From contig NZ_FXAJ01000001.1 in the NCBI RefSeq assembly GCF_900177535.1, positions 434,001 to 498,000 on the forward strand: a DNA stretch of 64,000 nucleotides, read 5' to 3'. This document shows, piece after piece, positions 17,629 through 28,796 of the stretch. A model generated the notes under the pieces. The model was not told where the DNA came from and made no database searches. It saw only the letters and a program-made list of their open reading frames with translations. A program made the position numbers and the translations under genes. How positions within the stretch are numbered: position 1 is the stretch's first letter; each line of letters starts with the position of its first letter. The stretch comes from Priestia filamentosa. GTDB taxonomy: Bacteria; Bacillota; Bacilli; Bacillales; Bacillaceae_H.

Positions 17629-18480
17629 ATGAGTGCACAATTAATTAATGGTAAAGAACTAGCAAGTGAGAAGCGAGAAAGTATGAAAAAAGAAGTTGAA
17701 ATGCTCAAGGAGCAAGGGGTTAAACCAGGCTTAGCTGTTATATTAGTTGGACAAGACCCTGCTTCAGAAACATATGTACGCAGTAAACATCGCGCTTGTG
17801 AAAATACAGGTATTCATTCAGTTTCAATCAAACTTCCAGACACAGTATCAGAAGAAGAACTACTTGGTCATATTGACAAGTTAAATGAAGATGATGCAAT
17901 TGATGGAATTTTAGTTCAGCTTCCACTTCCAAAACATATTAATGAAGATGCTGTCATCGAGCGCATTTCTCCTAAAAAGGACGTTGATGGTTTTCATCCA
18001 ATCAGCGTTGGTAAAATGATGATTGGTCAAGAAACATTCTTGCCATGTACTCCACATGGCGTATTAGAAATGGTTAGAAAAACAGGTATTGAAGTATCTG
18101 GAAAACACGTTGTTGTGATTGGGCGCAGCAATATTGTTGGTAAACCTGTTGGACAATTATTCTTAAATGAAAATGCAACGGTAACATACTGTCACTCTAG
18201 AACACAAAACATGCAAAAGCATACAAAGGATGCAGATATCCTAATTGTCGCGGTTGGAATTCCAAAATTTGTTAAAGCTCAAGATGTAAAAGAAGGAGCG
18301 GTTGTGATCGATGTTGGAATTAACCGCGTAGACGGAAAGCTTTGTGGAGACGTAGATTTTGAAGAAGTAAAAGAAGTTGCTGGTGCTATTACACCTGTTC
18401 CAGGTGGAGTAGGTCCAATGACAATTACAATGCTTTTAGAAAATACAATCCAGTCAGCAAAAGCTCGCGTTCGTTCTTAA
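17629..18480 (+). CDS. folD: Methylenetetrahydrofolate dehydrogenase / cyclohydrolase
   Basis: The 283-residue bifunctional enzyme converts methylene-tetrahydrofolate to formyl-tetrahydrofolate using NADP. The catalytic region YVRSKHRAC near 50, the folate motif VQLPLPKH near 98 and [10 protein letters not shown] near 140 are intact. The Rossmann loop [13 protein letters not shown] near 165 binds the cofactor. The start ATG 17629 has GAAGGAGAG upstream; a second ATG at 17622 is out of frame. It precedes xseA by 18 bases, so folD, xseAB and ispA may share a transcript. Confidence 0.97.
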   Translation: MSAQLINGKELASEKRESMKKEVEMLKEQGVKPGLAVILVGQDPASETYVRSKHRACENTGIHSVSIKLPDTVSEEELLGHIDKLNEDDAIDGILVQLPLPKHINEDAVIERISPKKDVDGFHPISVGKMMIGQETFLPCTPHGVLEMVRKTGIEVSGKHVVVIGRSNIVGKPVGQLFLNENATVTYCHSRTQNMQKHTKDADILIVAVGIPKFVKAQDVKEGAVVIDVGINRVDGKLCGDVDFEEVKEVAGAITPVPGGVGPMTITMLLENTIQSAKARVRS

Positions 18481-18498
18481 TAACAAGGGGGGAATGTC

Positions 18499-19848
18499 AT
18501 GAGCGAATTAAAGCCTTTAACAATTACGGCTTTAACGAAATATATTAAACGAAAATTTGACGTTGATCCCCATTTGCAAGATGTGTGGCTGAAAGGGGAA
18601 ATCTCAAATTTTAAACAGCATAGCAGAGGGCATATGTATTTTACCTTAAAAGACGAGCATGCCCGCATGTCTGCTGTGATGTTTTCGAGTCAAAATAAAA
18701 ATTTGCCTTTTACCCCTGAAAACGGTATGAAAGTTCTTGCAAGGGGAGAAGTTTCAGTTTACGAAGGAAGCGGCAATTATCAGCTTTATATTCGCGACAT
18801 GCAGCCTGACGGAGTAGGAAGTCTTCATCTTGCTTATGAGCAGCTGAAGAATAAATTAGAGGGAGAAGGGCTTTTTGATCCTAGGATTAAAAAGCCTCTC
18901 CCTCTTTATCCTAACCTCGTTGGAGTGGTGACCTCTCCAACAGGAGCAGCTGTAAGGGATATTATGACAACGATTAAACGGAGATATCCTGTTGCTCAAA
19001 TTATTTTAATTCCAGCTCTTGTACAAGGTGATCGTGCTCCTGCTTCAATTGTAAGTGGAATTAAAAAGGCGAAAGATATAAACGCCGATGTACTAATTAT
19101 CGGACGTGGTGGTGGTTCTATTGAAGAACTTTGGGGATTTAACGATGAAAAAGTTGCCCGAGCTATATATGAGTCAACACTTCCTATTATTTCAGCTGTA
19201 GGTCATGAAACAGATTTCACGATCGCTGATTTTGTAGCTGACATGCGTGCTCCCACCCCTACTGCAGCAGCTGAACTAGCTGTGCCTAATTTAACGGAGG
19301 TACTTGAACGAATTAGCCAGCGGAAAATTCGCTTAACAAGAGCAATTTCGTCTCATATTACCGCAAAAAAGACGCGCTTAGAACGTACAGAGAAGTCGTA
19401 TGCTTTTCGATATCCAACAAAGCTGCTAGAACAAAAGGAGCAGCAATTGGATCTTTTGCTTGATCGTTTACATAAGGAAAGTAAGCGTATTGCTATGAGA
19501 AAGGAAGAAAAGTTCTCTTACATAAAGCGTCGTCTTCTTACACATCATCCATACGCAAGATTAAAAGAAGCTGATAGAGAACGAGAACGTTTAACACGCT
19601 TGTTACAAAAAGATATAACAACAGTATTGAATGCTAAAAAGATGCTGTTGTCTTCTCAGATGGCAAAGCTAAATGCGCTCAGTCCGTTAAAGATTATGGA
19701 GCGTGGATATAGTCTTGTATACAATGAAGAAGAAAAACTTGTGAAAAGTACAAAAGGTGTAGCAAAAGGTGAAACGGTAACGCTACGCTTGAAAGATGGG
19801 TCCATTGATTGTCTTGTAGAAGACATAAGGAGTGGTGAGAATGAGTGA
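18499..19848 (+). CDS. xseA: Exodeoxyribonuclease VII large subunit
   Basis: The 449-residue subunit has an N-terminal OB-fold (about 10-110) that binds single-stranded DNA. A catalytic core follows (about 130-270) with the family motifs [26 protein letters not shown] and [11 protein letters not shown], then a long coiled-coil region (about 270-400). It degrades single-stranded DNA in both directions with XseB. AAGGGGGGAA precedes ATG 18499. Its last codons overlap xseB by 8 bases, suggesting coupling. Confidence 0.96.
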   Translation: MSELKPLTITALTKYIKRKFDVDPHLQDVWLKGEISNFKQHSRGHMYFTLKDEHARMSAVMFSSQNKNLPFTPENGMKVLARGEVSVYEGSGNYQLYIRDMQPDGVGSLHLAYEQLKNKLEGEGLFDPRIKKPLPLYPNLVGVVTSPTGAAVRDIMTTIKRRYPVAQIILIPALVQGDRAPASIVSGIKKAKDINADVLIIGRGGGSIEELWGFNDEKVARAIYESTLPIISAVGHETDFTIADFVADMRAPTPTAAAELAVPNLTEVLERISQRKIRLTRAISSHITAKKTRLERTEKSYAFRYPTKLLEQKEQQLDLLLDRLHKESKRIAMRKEEKFSYIKRRLLTHHPYARLKEADRERERLTRLLQKDITTVLNAKKMLLSSQMAKLNALSPLKIMERGYSLVYNEEEKLVKSTKGVAKGETVTLRLKDGSIDCLVEDIRSGENE

Positions 19849-20080
19849 AGAAAAAGAATATACATTTGAAGAAGCGATGGAAGAACTTGAAAAAATCGTT
19901 GATAAACTTGAAGAAGGTGACGTTCCTTTAGAAGAAGCTATTGACCGATTTCAAGAAGGAATGAAACTTTCAAAATTTTGTCATGATCGACTTCAAAAAA
20001 TTGAAACACAAATGGAGCAAATCTTGCAAGAAGATGGAAATCTTGCTCCTTTCTCTGTTGGAGAGGAAGGTGAAAAATGA
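19841..20080 (+). CDS. xseB: Exodeoxyribonuclease VII small subunit
   Basis: The 79-residue helical-hairpin protein has the typical [19 protein letters not shown] pattern and is the regulatory small subunit that wraps XseA. I chose ATG 19841 because AAGGAG lies 8 bases upstream; two in-frame GTG codons earlier lie too close to that site. The gene overlaps xseA at its start and ispA at its end (4 bases, ATGA). Confidence 0.94.
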   Translation: MSEEKEYTFEEAMEELEKIVDKLEEGDVPLEEAIDRFQEGMKLSKFCHDRLQKIETQMEQILQEDGNLAPFSVGEEGEK

Positions 20081-20955
20081 TCGTGCTTGAGAGCTATTTA
20101 AAAGAATATAAAAAGTTAGTCGAAGAGCTTCTCCCAACGCAAATTGAAGCGCTGCAGATGCCAAGTTTACTGAAAGAATCGATGTTATACTCTTTAACAG
20201 CAGGTGGAAAGCGTATTCGTCCGATTCTTCTTTTAGCAACGCTTGAAGCATTCGGGAAGGATAAATCCCTTGGTTATGAAGCAGCATGTGCTGTTGAAAT
20301 GATTCACACATACTCATTAATTCATGATGATTTGCCAAGCATGGATGATGATGATTTAAGAAGAGGAAAGCCAACAAACCATAAAGTGTTCGGAGAAGCA
20401 GCCGCTATTTTAGCTGGCGATGCTTTGCTAACTTATAGCTTTCAAATTGTAACAAAAGCTAACCTTTCTCCAGAAACTAAGTTGCTTGTGATTGAAGAAT
20501 TAGCACATGCAGCAGGTGCTGAAGGCATGGTTGGGGGACAGATGGCTGATATTGAAGGCGAAGAGAAAAAGCTTTCGTTAAAAGAGTTAGAATACATCCA
20601 TGAACATAAGACAGGAAAACTCCTTTCTTTTGGGATTATTGCAGGAGCAATTATTGCAGGAGCATCAGAAAATCAGCTTAGTCATTTGAAAAATTTCAGC
20701 TATCATCTTGGTTTAGCTTTTCAAATTCAAGATGACATCTTAGATATTGAAGGAAATGAACAGCTTCTTGGTAAACCTGTCGGAAGTGATACAGGTAAGG
20801 ATAAAGCAACATATCCAGCTCTTTTAGGTATGGAAAATGCAAAAGAGAAATTACAGTATCATATGGGTCAAGCCATTATGGAGCTTGAAAAAGCTGAAAT
20901 TCAAGATAGCATGTTAAAAGAGCTTTCTTATTACATCGCATGGCGTCAGCAATAA
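20077..20955 (+). CDS. ispA: Farnesyl diphosphate synthase
   Basis: The 292-residue prenyl transferase joins IPP and DMAPP/GPP to farnesyl diphosphate, precursor of quinone side chains and cell-wall carrier lipids. The first aspartate-rich motif DDLPSMDDD begins at D84 and the second (DDILD) at about 219. GGKRIRPIL near 45 is the usual basic substrate patch. It overlaps the xseB stop and is the last gene before the dxs promoter. Its presence directly upstream of dxs groups two steps of isoprenoid synthesis. Confidence 0.95.
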   Translation: MIVLESYLKEYKKLVEELLPTQIEALQMPSLLKESMLYSLTAGGKRIRPILLLATLEAFGKDKSLGYEAACAVEMIHTYSLIHDDLPSMDDDDLRRGKPTNHKVFGEAAAILAGDALLTYSFQIVTKANLSPETKLLVIEELAHAAGAEGMVGGQMADIEGEEKKLSLKELEYIHEHKTGKLLSFGIIAGAIIAGASENQLSHLKNFSYHLGLAFQIQDDILDIEGNEQLLGKPVGSDTGKDKATYPALLGMENAKEKLQYHMGQAIMELEKAEIQDSMLKELSYYIAWRQQ

Positions 20956-20976
20956 AAGAATATCAAAAGCTAAAGA

Positions 20977-21005
20977 TTGAGCTTGAGATGTTTTTATGCT
21001 ACAAT
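20977..21005 (+). promoter_or_regulatory. Promoter upstream of dxs
   Basis: TTGAGC and TACAAT are separated by exactly 17 bases. Transcription would start near 21012 and produce a leader of about 145 bases before dxs, containing a terminator-like hairpin. Confidence 0.6.
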
Positions 21006-21068
21006 AATGTCACAATTATGCTATGGAGTGTTTAGTTTTTTTTGAAAATTAGAAAGTGATTCTTTCTT

Positions 21069-21101
21069 GCCGTTATCACGTTTGTGTTAGCGGCTCTTTT
21101 T
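21069..21101 (+). terminator. Terminator-like hairpin in the dxs leader
   Basis: GCCGTTATCAC pairs with GTGTTAGCGGC (one mismatch and one GU pair) around a GTTT loop, followed by TCTTTTTTC. It lies downstream of the candidate dxs promoter and upstream of the dxs ribosome site. It may close the ispA transcript, act as an attenuator, or both. Confidence 0.65.
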
Positions 21102-21158
21102 TCAAGGAAGGCTACTAAAGTAGTGTGGCTAACTAAGTACGAAAGTGAGTGATCCGAT

Positions 21159-23063
21159 TTGGATCTTACGTCAATAAAAAATCCGGCATTTTTAAAGAAA
21201 ATGTCTACTAGTGAATTAGAGTCACTTGGAGAAGATATTCGACGCTTTTTGATCGAGAATCTGTCCGTTACAGGGGGCCACATCGGTCCGAATCTTGGGG
21301 TTGTTGAATTAACAATTGCGCTTCATAAAATTTTTGATAGCCCAAAAGACAAGTTTTTATGGGATGTTGGACATCAATCATATGTCCATAAAATTTTAAC
21401 TGGACGTGCCTGTAAGTTCGATACATTACGTAAATACAAAGGACTATGTGGATTTCCGAAACGTAATGAAAGCGAACATGATGTTTGGGAAACAGGTCAC
21501 AGTTCAACGTCTTTATCAGCGGCAATGGGAATGGCTATTGCAAGAGATCTGAAGAAAACAGATGACTATATCATTCCGATTATTGGTGATGGAGCTTTAA
21601 CAGGTGGAATGGCTTTGGAAGCTTTAAACCACATTGGACATGAGCAAAAAGACATGATCGTTATTTTAAATGATAATGAAATGTCTATTGCCCCAAACGT
21701 TGGGGCACTGCATAATGTGCTAGGTCGTTTGCGCACAGCTGGCAAATATCATTGGGTTAAAGATGAACTTGAGTTTTTACTTAAAAAAGTTCCATCTGTT
21801 GGAGGACGTTTAGCTTCAACAGCTGAACGTGTAAAAGATGGTCTAAAGTATATGTTTGTATCGGGCATGTTCTTTGAAGAACTTGGTTTCACATATCTTG
21901 GTCCTGTTGATGGGCACAACTATGAGGAACTGTTCGATAATCTTCGCTATGCTAAAAAAACAAAAGGTCCTATCCTTGTGCATGTTTTAACGAAAAAAGG
22001 AAAAGGATACTTGCCTGCTGAAAGCGATAAAATTGGAACATGGCATGGTACAGGCCCTTACAAGATTGAATCAGGTGACTTCATTAAACCAAAAGACACG
22101 CCTCCAGCGTGGAGTAAAGTTATCAGCGATACTGTTCAAAAAGTAGCACGTGAAGATGACAGAGTTGTTGCGATAACACCAGCTATGCCTGTAGGCTCAA
22201 AGCTTGAAGCTTTCCAAAAAGAATTTCCTGAGCGCATGTATGATGTAGGAATTGCTGAACAACATGCCACAACTGTAGCAGCAGGACTTGCTACACAAGA
22301 CATGAAACCGTTTTTAGCTATCTATTCAACATTTTTACAGCGTGCGTATGACCAAGTTGTGCATGACGTATGTCGTCAAAACTTGAACGTTTTCTTTGGT
22401 ATTGATCGAGCAGGTCTTGTGGGAGCTGATGGAGAAACACATCAAGGCGTATTTGACATTGCCTTTATGCGCCATATTCCAAACATGGTTATGATGATGC
22501 CGAAAGATGAAAATGAAGGCCAGCATTTAGTGTACACAGCTCTTCAATATAACGATGGTCCAATTGCAATACGTTACCCGCGTGGAAATGGGCTTGGTGT
22601 TCCAATGGATAAAGAACTAAAAACAATTCCAATTGGAACATGGGAAGTGTTAAAAGAAGGGCATGATGCCACAATCTTAACATTCGGCCCTTCAATTGAG
22701 ATGGCAATAGAAGCGCGTGAAAAGATGGCGAAGAACGGAATATCTGTTAAGATTGTAAACGCTCGTTTTATTAAGCCGCTTGATCATAATATGCTTCATG
22801 AGCTGTTTAAAGAAAATAAGCCAATCATGACTATTGAAGAAGCTGTTTTAGAAGGTGGATTTGGAAGTGCTGTATTAGAGTTTGCTTCAGATCATGGGTA
22901 TGATAGTTCACTTGTTGATCGCATGGGAATTCCAGACTACTTTGTAGAGCATGGAAGCGTTGATCGCCTTCTAGAAGAAATTGAGTTTACAACAGAACAT
23001 GTTGTAACTCGTTTACAAAAGCGTGTGAACGTAAAAAAGACTAAAGGACTTGAAGCAAGGTGA
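21159..23063 (+). CDS. dxs: 1-deoxy-D-xylulose-5-phosphate synthase
   Basis: The 634-residue thiamine-diphosphate enzyme joins pyruvate and glyceraldehyde-3-phosphate in the first step of the MEP isoprenoid pathway. [13 protein letters not shown] near 72-84 and [16 protein letters not shown] near 144-159 form the thiamine site, followed by [14 protein letters not shown]. The central pyrimidine-binding domain has GIAEQHATT near 366, and a transketolase C-terminal domain follows. Translation begins with TTG 21159 behind AAGTGAGTG. Its stop overlaps the yqxC GTG start (GTGA). Confidence 0.97.
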   Translation: MDLTSIKNPAFLKKMSTSELESLGEDIRRFLIENLSVTGGHIGPNLGVVELTIALHKIFDSPKDKFLWDVGHQSYVHKILTGRACKFDTLRKYKGLCGFPKRNESEHDVWETGHSSTSLSAAMGMAIARDLKKTDDYIIPIIGDGALTGGMALEALNHIGHEQKDMIVILNDNEMSIAPNVGALHNVLGRLRTAGKYHWVKDELEFLLKKVPSVGGRLASTAERVKDGLKYMFVSGMFFEELGFTYLGPVDGHNYEELFDNLRYAKKTKGPILVHVLTKKGKGYLPAESDKIGTWHGTGPYKIESGDFIKPKDTPPAWSKVISDTVQKVAREDDRVVAITPAMPVGSKLEAFQKEFPERMYDVGIAEQHATTVAAGLATQDMKPFLAIYSTFLQRAYDQVVHDVCRQNLNVFFGIDRAGLVGADGETHQGVFDIAFMRHIPNMVMMMPKDENEGQHLVYTALQYNDGPIAIRYPRGNGLGVPMDKELKTIPIGTWEVLKEGHDATILTFGPSIEMAIEAREKMAKNGISVKIVNARFIKPLDHNMLHELFKENKPIMTIEEAVLEGGFGSAVLEFASDHGYDSSLVDRMGIPDYFVEHGSVDRLLEEIEFTTEHVVTRLQKRVNVKKTKGLEAR

Positions 23064-23884
23064 CGAAAAAAGAACGTGTAGATGTGTTATTGGTGGAGCG
23101 TGGCTTAGTGGAAACACGTGAAAAAGCCAAACGAACTGTCATGGCAGGTCTCGTATATACAAATGAACAAAGATTAGATAAACCTGGAGAAAAAATTTCA
23201 GTTGATACACCTCTTACTGTAAAAGGAAAAGTAATGCCTTATGTAAGCAGAGGAGGATTTAAACTCGAAAAGGCGCTTAAGGAATTTAATCTTACTGTAA
23301 AAGATAAAATTATGTTAGATATCGGAGCATCAACAGGTGGCTTTACAGATTGCGCTCTTCAAAATGGAGCACAGCTTTCTTATGCACTTGATGTGGGATA
23401 TAACCAACTTGCATGGAAAATGCGTCAAGATGAACGTGTAGTTGTGATGGAAAGAACAAATTTCCGCTATGTAACACCAGATCAGCTACAGTTTGGAATG
23501 CCGCAATTTGCTTCTATTGACGTTTCTTTTATTTCTTTAAAATTAATTTTTCCGGTTCTTAAAACATTACTTGTCCCCAATAGTGATGTTGTGGCTCTTG
23601 TGAAACCACAGTTTGAAGCAGGACGTGAGCAAGTTGGGAAAAAAGGAATTGTCAGAGATCGAGCTGTACATGAAGATGTACTCCAAGAAATTTGTACATT
23701 TGTTCTTCATGAAGGATATGATATTGCTTCTTTGACGTATTCTCCAATTACAGGGGGAGATGGAAATATTGAATTTCTTCTTCATCTAAAGTGGAGTGGA
23801 GAAAAAGAAGTTGGCGAAACTTTTTCTGAAACAACAATAGAACAAGCCGTAACACAAGCGCATGCGGCTTTAAAAAAAGGGTAA
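23060..23884 (+). CDS. yqxC: TlyA-family rRNA methyltransferase YqxC
   Basis: The 274-residue protein has an N-terminal S4 RNA-binding domain (about 5-65) and an FtsJ-like methyltransferase domain (about 80-260). The SAM loop [15 protein letters not shown] lies near 89-103, and the K-D-K-E-type catalytic residues include the lysine in [11 protein letters not shown]. It resembles TlyA, which 2'-O-methylates ribosomal RNA cytidines; the exact Bacillus target is uncertain. GTG 23060 overlaps the dxs stop, so translation is coupled to dxs. Confidence 0.92.
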   Translation: MTKKERVDVLLVERGLVETREKAKRTVMAGLVYTNEQRLDKPGEKISVDTPLTVKGKVMPYVSRGGFKLEKALKEFNLTVKDKIMLDIGASTGGFTDCALQNGAQLSYALDVGYNQLAWKMRQDERVVVMERTNFRYVTPDQLQFGMPQFASIDVSFISLKLIFPVLKTLLVPNSDVVALVKPQFEAGREQVGKKGIVRDRAVHEDVLQEICTFVLHEGYDIASLTYSPITGGDGNIEFLLHLKWSGEKEVGETFSETTIEQAVTQAHAALKKG

Positions 23885-23888
23885 TAAA

Positions 23889-23918
23889 TTAAGCGGTGCT
23901 TTTTATAGCGCCGCTTAA
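23889..23918 (+). terminator. Hairpin after yqxC
   Basis: TTAAGCGGTGCT pairs with AGCGCCGCTTAA (one GU pair) around a 6-base loop. The following T tract is short, so strength is moderate. Confidence 0.65.
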
Positions 23919-24082
23919 AGTTTGTCATGGCTTGCTTTATAAGTTGTCTAAGCTGCGATAATTAGCTAACATAGTATTACATACATTGTTTTGTGAAAAA
24001 GGGAGAGCTTATAAAAAAACAAGAAAACTTTTTCTTATACATAGCTATAATTTAAATTCAAAGATTATGTGAGGTGTAAATG

Positions 24083-24532
24083 ATGAATAAAGGACAGCGA
24101 CATATTAAAATTAGAGAAGTTATTGCAAATAACGATATTGAAACACAGGATGATTTAGTCGATATTTTAAAAAGCTTAGGTTTTAATGTTACACAAGCAA
24201 CGGTTTCCCGTGATATTAAAGAACTTCATCTTGTAAAAGTGCCAATGCTTGATGGGCGCTACAAATATAGCTTACCAGCTGACCAGCGTTTTAATCCTCT
24301 TCAAAAATTAAAGCGTGCTCTTACAGATGCATTTATAAAAATTGATGCAGCTGAGAATTTGCTTGTTATGAAAATGTTGCCAGGTAATGCAAACGTAGTT
24401 GGAGCTCTTATTGATCACTTAGATTGGGAGGAAATTTTAGGAACAATTTGTGGAGACGATACGTGCTTAATTATTTGTAGAACGTCTGAGGAAGCCAAAA
24501 CGATTTCAAATCGCTTTTTAGAAATGCTGTAG
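24083..24532 (+). CDS. ahrC: Arginine repressor/activator AhrC (ArgR family)
   Basis: The 149-residue regulator represses arginine biosynthesis and activates catabolism when arginine is bound. The N-terminal winged helix (1-70) contains the conserved [10 protein letters not shown] at 39-48 with S42 and R43. The C-terminal hexamerisation domain has GDDT at 123-126, which binds arginine. ATG 24083 is preferred because GAGGTG lies 6 bases upstream; the ATG one codon earlier is too close. Possible targets in this window are artPQM and its own promoter. Confidence 0.96.
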   Translation: MNKGQRHIKIREVIANNDIETQDDLVDILKSLGFNVTQATVSRDIKELHLVKVPMLDGRYKYSLPADQRFNPLQKLKRALTDAFIKIDAAENLLVMKMLPGNANVVGALIDHLDWEEILGTICGDDTCLIICRTSEEAKTISNRFLEML

Positions 24533-24546
24533 GGATGTGAGTAGGA

Positions 24547-26256
24547 GTGTTAGCCGAACTATCGATTAAAAACTTTGCAATTATCGAAAGCCTATCTCTT
24601 TCATTTGAAAAAGGATTAACTGTTTTAACAGGGGAGACAGGGGCTGGAAAGTCTATTATTATTGATGCGATTCATTTACTTGTTGGAGGACGAGGCTCTG
24701 CTGAATTTGTTCGACACGGTACGGATCGAGCAGAAATAGAAGGGCTGTTTTTAATTGAAAAAAGCCATCCCTGCTTTGAAAAAGCAGAGTCGCTTGGAAT
24801 TGAAGTGGAGGATGAGATGGTTGTGCTAAGGCGCTCGATTACAGCGAGCGGAAAAAGCATTTGTCGCATTAATGGAAAGCTTGTGACACTTGCAATTTTA
24901 CGTGAAGTCGGTGGAACGCTTGTTGATATTCACGGGCAGCATGAACATCAAGACCTTATGAATGGTGATCGACACTTAACATTGCTTGATCAATATGGTG
25001 GTTCGACTATTGAAAAAGCGCTAGGGGTATACGGTTCGCTTTATGATGAATACATAAGTCTGAAAAAACAAATGGAAAAGCTAACGGAAAATGAGCAGCA
25101 AAGGGCCCACAGGCTAGATTTAATTCAATTTCAGCTCAATGAAATCAAAACAGCTGAACTTGTACCAAAAGAAGATGAGAATCTTTTTGAAGAGAAAATT
25201 AAAATTTCGAACTATGAAAAGATTTATAGCTCGCTCAGAGATGCTTATTATGCTTTGCACGGGGAACAAAGAGGGCTTGATTTAGTATCTGTTGCAATGA
25301 ACAACACAGGTGAGATTGCTGACTTAGAAAATGACTATAAAGAAATTTCAGAAACAGTGTCAAACTGTTTTTATCAACTTGAAGACGTCTCATACAGCAT
25401 TCGCCAACAGCTTGATGCTTTAGAATTTGATCCAAATCGGCTTGATATTATTGAAGCTAGATTAAATGAGATCAATCACTTAAAGAGAAAGTATGGACAA
25501 TCGGTGGAAGAGATTTTAGAGTATGCTGATGCTATTGAAGAAGAAATTGATACGATTCAAAATAGAGATACACATATTTCTAAAATTGAAAAACAGCTTG
25601 AGTCAGTGGTAAGTGAACTTTTTAAAGAAGCGCAAAATGTTTCTCATACTCGAAAAAAGCTGGCTGAAGAGCTAACAGAAAAGATTCATCATGAGCTTCA
25701 AGCTCTTTATATGGCTAAAACCGTATTTAAAATTCAGTTTGCTAAACGTGGAGAAGAAGCGCCCCTTAGTGAAAAAAATGTAAAATTTACGAAAAGCGGA
25801 ATTGATCATGTGGAGTTTTACATCTCAACAAACCCTGGTGAACCGTTGAAGCCTTTATCAAAAGTAGCGTCAGGAGGAGAGCTTTCTAGAATTATGCTCG
25901 CGCTTAAAAGTATTTTCTCACATCATCAAGGTGTAACATCTATTATATTTGATGAAGTAGACACAGGAGTAAGTGGGCGAGTTGCTCAAGCTATTGGAGA
26001 GAAGATTTACCAAATCTCAACAGGTTCACAAGTTTTCTGTATTTCCCATCTGCCACAGGTTGCAGCAATGGCTGATACGCACTTATTTATTGCTAAAAAA
26101 TCTGTGAACGATAGAACTCAAACAAGCGTTACAACGCTTAGTTCTAATGAAAAAATTATTGAAATTGGTCGTATGATTGCAGGAGTTGAAGTGACAGATT
26201 TAACAAAAGAACATGCAAAAGAGCTGCTTGAGCTTGCGCATCAGCTGAAAAAGTAG
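24547..26256 (+). CDS. recN: DNA repair protein RecN
   Basis: The 569-residue SMC-like ATPase acts early at double-strand breaks. The Walker A motif GETGAGKS is at 29-36, a long coiled coil spans about 150-370, the signature [15 protein letters not shown] is near 440, and Walker [10 protein letters not shown] near 466. Translation probably begins at GTG 24547, with TAGGGATGTGAG upstream. It follows ahrC by 14 bases, the usual Bacillus arrangement, and ends in a strong terminator. Confidence 0.96.
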   Translation: MLAELSIKNFAIIESLSLSFEKGLTVLTGETGAGKSIIIDAIHLLVGGRGSAEFVRHGTDRAEIEGLFLIEKSHPCFEKAESLGIEVEDEMVVLRRSITASGKSICRINGKLVTLAILREVGGTLVDIHGQHEHQDLMNGDRHLTLLDQYGGSTIEKALGVYGSLYDEYISLKKQMEKLTENEQQRAHRLDLIQFQLNEIKTAELVPKEDENLFEEKIKISNYEKIYSSLRDAYYALHGEQRGLDLVSVAMNNTGEIADLENDYKEISETVSNCFYQLEDVSYSIRQQLDALEFDPNRLDIIEARLNEINHLKRKYGQSVEEILEYADAIEEEIDTIQNRDTHISKIEKQLESVVSELFKEAQNVSHTRKKLAEELTEKIHHELQALYMAKTVFKIQFAKRGEEAPLSEKNVKFTKSGIDHVEFYISTNPGEPLKPLSKVASGGELSRIMLALKSIFSHHQGVTSIIFDEVDTGVSGRVAQAIGEKIYQISTGSQVFCISHLPQVAAMADTHLFIAKKSVNDRTQTSVTTLSSNEKIIEIGRMIAGVEVTDLTKEHAKELLELAHQLKK

Positions 26257-26280
26257 GGAGACAAATTCTCCCTACTTTTT
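26248..26280 (+). terminator. Intrinsic terminator after recN
   Basis: AAAAAGTAGGGAG and its complement form a 13-bp stem around a 7-base loop. The stop codon of recN lies inside the left arm. Confidence 0.92.
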
Positions 26281-26419
26281 CTCGTTTTTCGTAGTTATAA
26301 TTGTGCGCAAAGAAGGTAACATTAAAGACATAAGCAAAAGCTTCATTTTACAATCTCAGGTGCTTATTTATTCAACGAAGAAGTGTGTGTGGCAGGAAGC
26401 GAGGAGAGTGAAATGTTCA

Positions 26420-27697
26420 ATGGATAGATATAGAAAATGGATAGGAACAATTCTCCTTGTTTCGCTCATCGTAATAGGTTTTATACCAAGTGTGCAGCAA
26501 TATGTAAAAATCCCAACAAACATCACCCTTTTTGAAAATCAAACGTTGCCCATTCAGTCCGCTCAGCAAGTGTCATCAAATCAGCCAAATGTTTCAGTAG
26601 AACCTGAAAAGGAAAGTTCAACATGGCAAGTTAGTGGTAATAATGCTGGAGAAAGCAAACTCGTTGTCCAAGCAGGCGCTTTTCCAGCAAAAGAAGTTGA
26701 TGTGAAAGTTCTTCCAGATTTTAAAGTATATCCAGGAGGACAATCGATTGGAGTAAAACTTAACTCTAAAGGTGTTCTTGTTGTTGGATATCATCAGGTT
26801 GATACAAAAGAAGGAAAAAAATCTCCAGGTGAAATTGCAGGAATCCAAGTTGGAGATATGATTACTGAAATCAACGGGAAAAACATTGAGAAAATGAGTG
26901 ATGTAACTCCGTTTATCAAACAAGCAGGAAAAAGTGGGGATCCACTTAACATCACAGTTACTCGTGATGATCAAAGTATTAAAACAAAACTTTATCCATT
27001 GAAGGATAAAGGAGATTATGCTTATCGAATTGGACTATATATTCGTGATTCAGCAGCTGGTATTGGTACGATGACTTTTTTTGAGCCAAATTCGAAAAAA
27101 TATGGAGCTCTTGGACATGTGATTTCGGATATGGATACGAAAAAGCCGATTGTTGTGAAAGATGGACAAATTATGAAGTCAACGGTTACATCGATTGAAA
27201 AAGGAAGTGACGGAGCTCCTGGAGAGAAGCTTGCTCGTTTTTCTTCGGAACGTTCTGTAATTGGTGACATTACGCGCAACAGCCCGTTTGGTATTTACGG
27301 GAAGTTAACGGAACAAGTAGAAAACAACATTGTGAACAAACCCCTTCCTATTGCGCTTTCACATCAAGTGAAAAAGGGGCCAGCCAAAATCTTAACCGTA
27401 ATTGAAGAGAATAAAGTAGAAGAGTTTAGTGTCGAAATTGTAAGTACAGTTGATCAGAAGTTTCCAGCAACAAAAGGAATGGTAATTAAAGTAACAGATC
27501 CAAAACTTCTCGAGAAAACGGGAGGAATTGTGCAAGGCATGAGTGGAAGCCCTATTATTCAAGACGGTCGCTTAGTTGGTGCTGTAACTCACGTTTTTGT
27601 TAACGATTCAACATCAGGATACGGGGTCCATATTGAATGGATGCTAAACGAAGCAGGAATAGACATTTATGAACATCCACGACAAAAGGCGAGCTAA
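26420..27697 (+). CDS. spoIVB: SpoIVB serine peptidase, sigma-K checkpoint signal
   Basis: The 425-residue protein is made in the forespore and cleaves SpoIVFA across the membrane, which releases pro-sigma-K processing. It has an N-terminal membrane anchor (about 7-25), a PDZ domain (about 115-190) and a C-terminal S55 peptidase domain. The catalytic histidine is H233 in GHVISD and the serine is S377 in GMSGSPI. I chose ATG 26420 by alignment to B. subtilis SpoIVB. An in-frame GTG at 26408 with AGGAAG upstream would add four residues and is an alternative. I could not identify a convincing sigma-F/G promoter. Confidence 0.94.
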   Translation: MDRYRKWIGTILLVSLIVIGFIPSVQQYVKIPTNITLFENQTLPIQSAQQVSSNQPNVSVEPEKESSTWQVSGNNAGESKLVVQAGAFPAKEVDVKVLPDFKVYPGGQSIGVKLNSKGVLVVGYHQVDTKEGKKSPGEIAGIQVGDMITEINGKNIEKMSDVTPFIKQAGKSGDPLNITVTRDDQSIKTKLYPLKDKGDYAYRIGLYIRDSAAGIGTMTFFEPNSKKYGALGHVISDMDTKKPIVVKDGQIMKSTVTSIEKGSDGAPGEKLARFSSERSVIGDITRNSPFGIYGKLTEQVENNIVNKPLPIALSHQVKKGPAKILTVIEENKVEEFSVEIVSTVDQKFPATKGMVIKVTDPKLLEKTGGIVQGMSGSPIIQDGRLVGAVTHVFVNDSTSGYGVHIEWMLNEAGIDIYEHPRQKAS

Positions 27698-27715
27698 TTA
27701 TAGTTCGTCTTTTTT
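27684..27715 (+). terminator. Intrinsic terminator after spoIVB
   Basis: AAAAGGCGAGCTA pairs with TAGTTCGTCTTTT (two GU pairs) around an ATTA loop and runs into T6. It spans the spoIVB stop codon. Confidence 0.8.
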
Positions 27716-27846
27716 GTCATTTCTTCTTTTCTAAACAGAAACTTTTTGACCTTTGTCATATTGTTTAAAGTGCTGACATTTCTTATCAATATAACAGTAT
27801 TTTTGTTAAAATGGTGGAAGGAATCACCTTTTATCCAAAAAATAAA

Positions 27847-27872
27847 AGGAAATGGTCTTGCATTGTCGAATT
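27847..27872 (+). promoter_or_regulatory. Sigma-H-type promoter (Ps) of spo0A
   Basis: AGGAAAT and GAATT are separated by 14 bases, fitting the sigma-H consensus AGGAwww - RnnGAATw. In B. subtilis, spo0A is driven at sporulation onset by a sigma-H promoter at this place. Confidence 0.72.
27863..27870 (+). promoter_or_regulatory. Spo0A box overlapping the sigma-H -10
   Basis: TTGTCGAA is an exact 0A box (TGNCGAA core). It overlaps the -10 element of the sigma-H promoter, so Spo0A~P could act directly on its own gene. Confidence 0.7.
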
Positions 27873-27898
27873 GTTCATTTAGAATAAGTTTAGAGACC

Positions 27899-27906
27899 TA
27901 TCGACA
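27899..27906 (-). promoter_or_regulatory. Second 0A-box-like site before spo0A
   Basis: On the minus strand the site reads TGTCGATA, close to the 0A box. It lies between the sigma-H promoter and the spo0A start. Confidence 0.5.
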
Positions 27907-27942
27907 CAGTAGCTTATTATATGGGATCGAGGAGGAGTTATA

Positions 27943-28734
27943 TTGAAAAAGATTAAGGTTTGCTTAGTTGATGATAACCGTGAACTCGTGAGCTTATTAG
28001 AAGATTACCTCTCAACACAAGAAGATATTGAAGTTGTAGGGGCTGCTTATAATGGCCAAGAGTGCCTTTCGTTAGTCAAAGAGCAAAAACCTGATGTGTT
28101 GCTATTAGATATTATTATGCCCCATTTAGATGGGATAGCGGTATTAACAAAATTGAGAGAGATGGATCTTGAAAAAGCACCTAATGTCATCATGTTAACT
28201 GCGTTCGGACAAGAAGATGTAACAAAGAAAGCCGTTGACTTAGGTGCTGCATACTTCATCCTTAAACCGTTCGATATGGAAAATCTCGTCAACAATATCC
28301 GCCAAGTGAGCGGAAAAGCGCCAACTTTTACAACTCGCCCACAAAATTCAGCAATTAAAGTGCAACGAGAAAATAAGAGCAATAACTTAGATGCAAATAT
28401 TACGAGCATTATCCATGAAATTGGCGTACCTGCTCATATTAAAGGATATATGTATCTGCGAGAAGCTATTGCAATGGTATATAGAGATATTGAGCTGCTT
28501 GGTTCTATTACAAAAGTTTTATATCCCGACATTGCTAAAAAATATAACACAACAGCAAGTCGCGTTGAGCGCGCTATTCGTCATGCAATTGAAGTTGCAT
28601 GGAGTAGAGGAAATATTGAATCGATCTCTTCGCTTTTCGGCTATACAGTAAGCATGAGTAAAGCAAAACCAACAAATAGCGAATTTATTGCAATGGTAGC
28701 AGATAAATTACGCCTTGAGCATAAAGCAAGTTGA
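27943..28734 (+). CDS. spo0A: Sporulation master regulator Spo0A
   Basis: The 263-residue response regulator controls entry into sporulation. Its receiver domain (1-125) has the acidic pair D10/D11, the phospho-acceptor D56 in [12 protein letters not shown], and K108 in ILKPFD. The C-terminal DNA-binding domain (about 150-263) contains the recognition region [15 protein letters not shown]. Translation begins with TTG 27943 behind a strong GAGGAGGAG site. It lies downstream of spoIVB as in all Bacillus and carries its own sigma-H promoter and 0A boxes. Confidence 0.98.
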   Translation: MKKIKVCLVDDNRELVSLLEDYLSTQEDIEVVGAAYNGQECLSLVKEQKPDVLLLDIIMPHLDGIAVLTKLREMDLEKAPNVIMLTAFGQEDVTKKAVDLGAAYFILKPFDMENLVNNIRQVSGKAPTFTTRPQNSAIKVQRENKSNNLDANITSIIHEIGVPAHIKGYMYLREAIAMVYRDIELLGSITKVLYPDIAKKYNTTASRVERAIRHAIEVAWSRGNIESISSLFGYTVSMSKAKPTNSEFIAMVADKLRLEHKAS

Positions 28735-28756
28735 AAGGGTTAGACCTTTTTGGCGC

Positions 28757-28791
28757 AAAAAAGACCAATGATTAGTCATTGGTCTTTTTTT
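28757..28791. terminator. Bidirectional terminator between spo0A and catR
   Basis: AAGACCAATGA and its complement form an 11-bp stem around TTAG, flanked by A and T runs on either side. It serves both convergent genes. Confidence 0.92.
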
Positions 28792-28796
28792 GTAAT

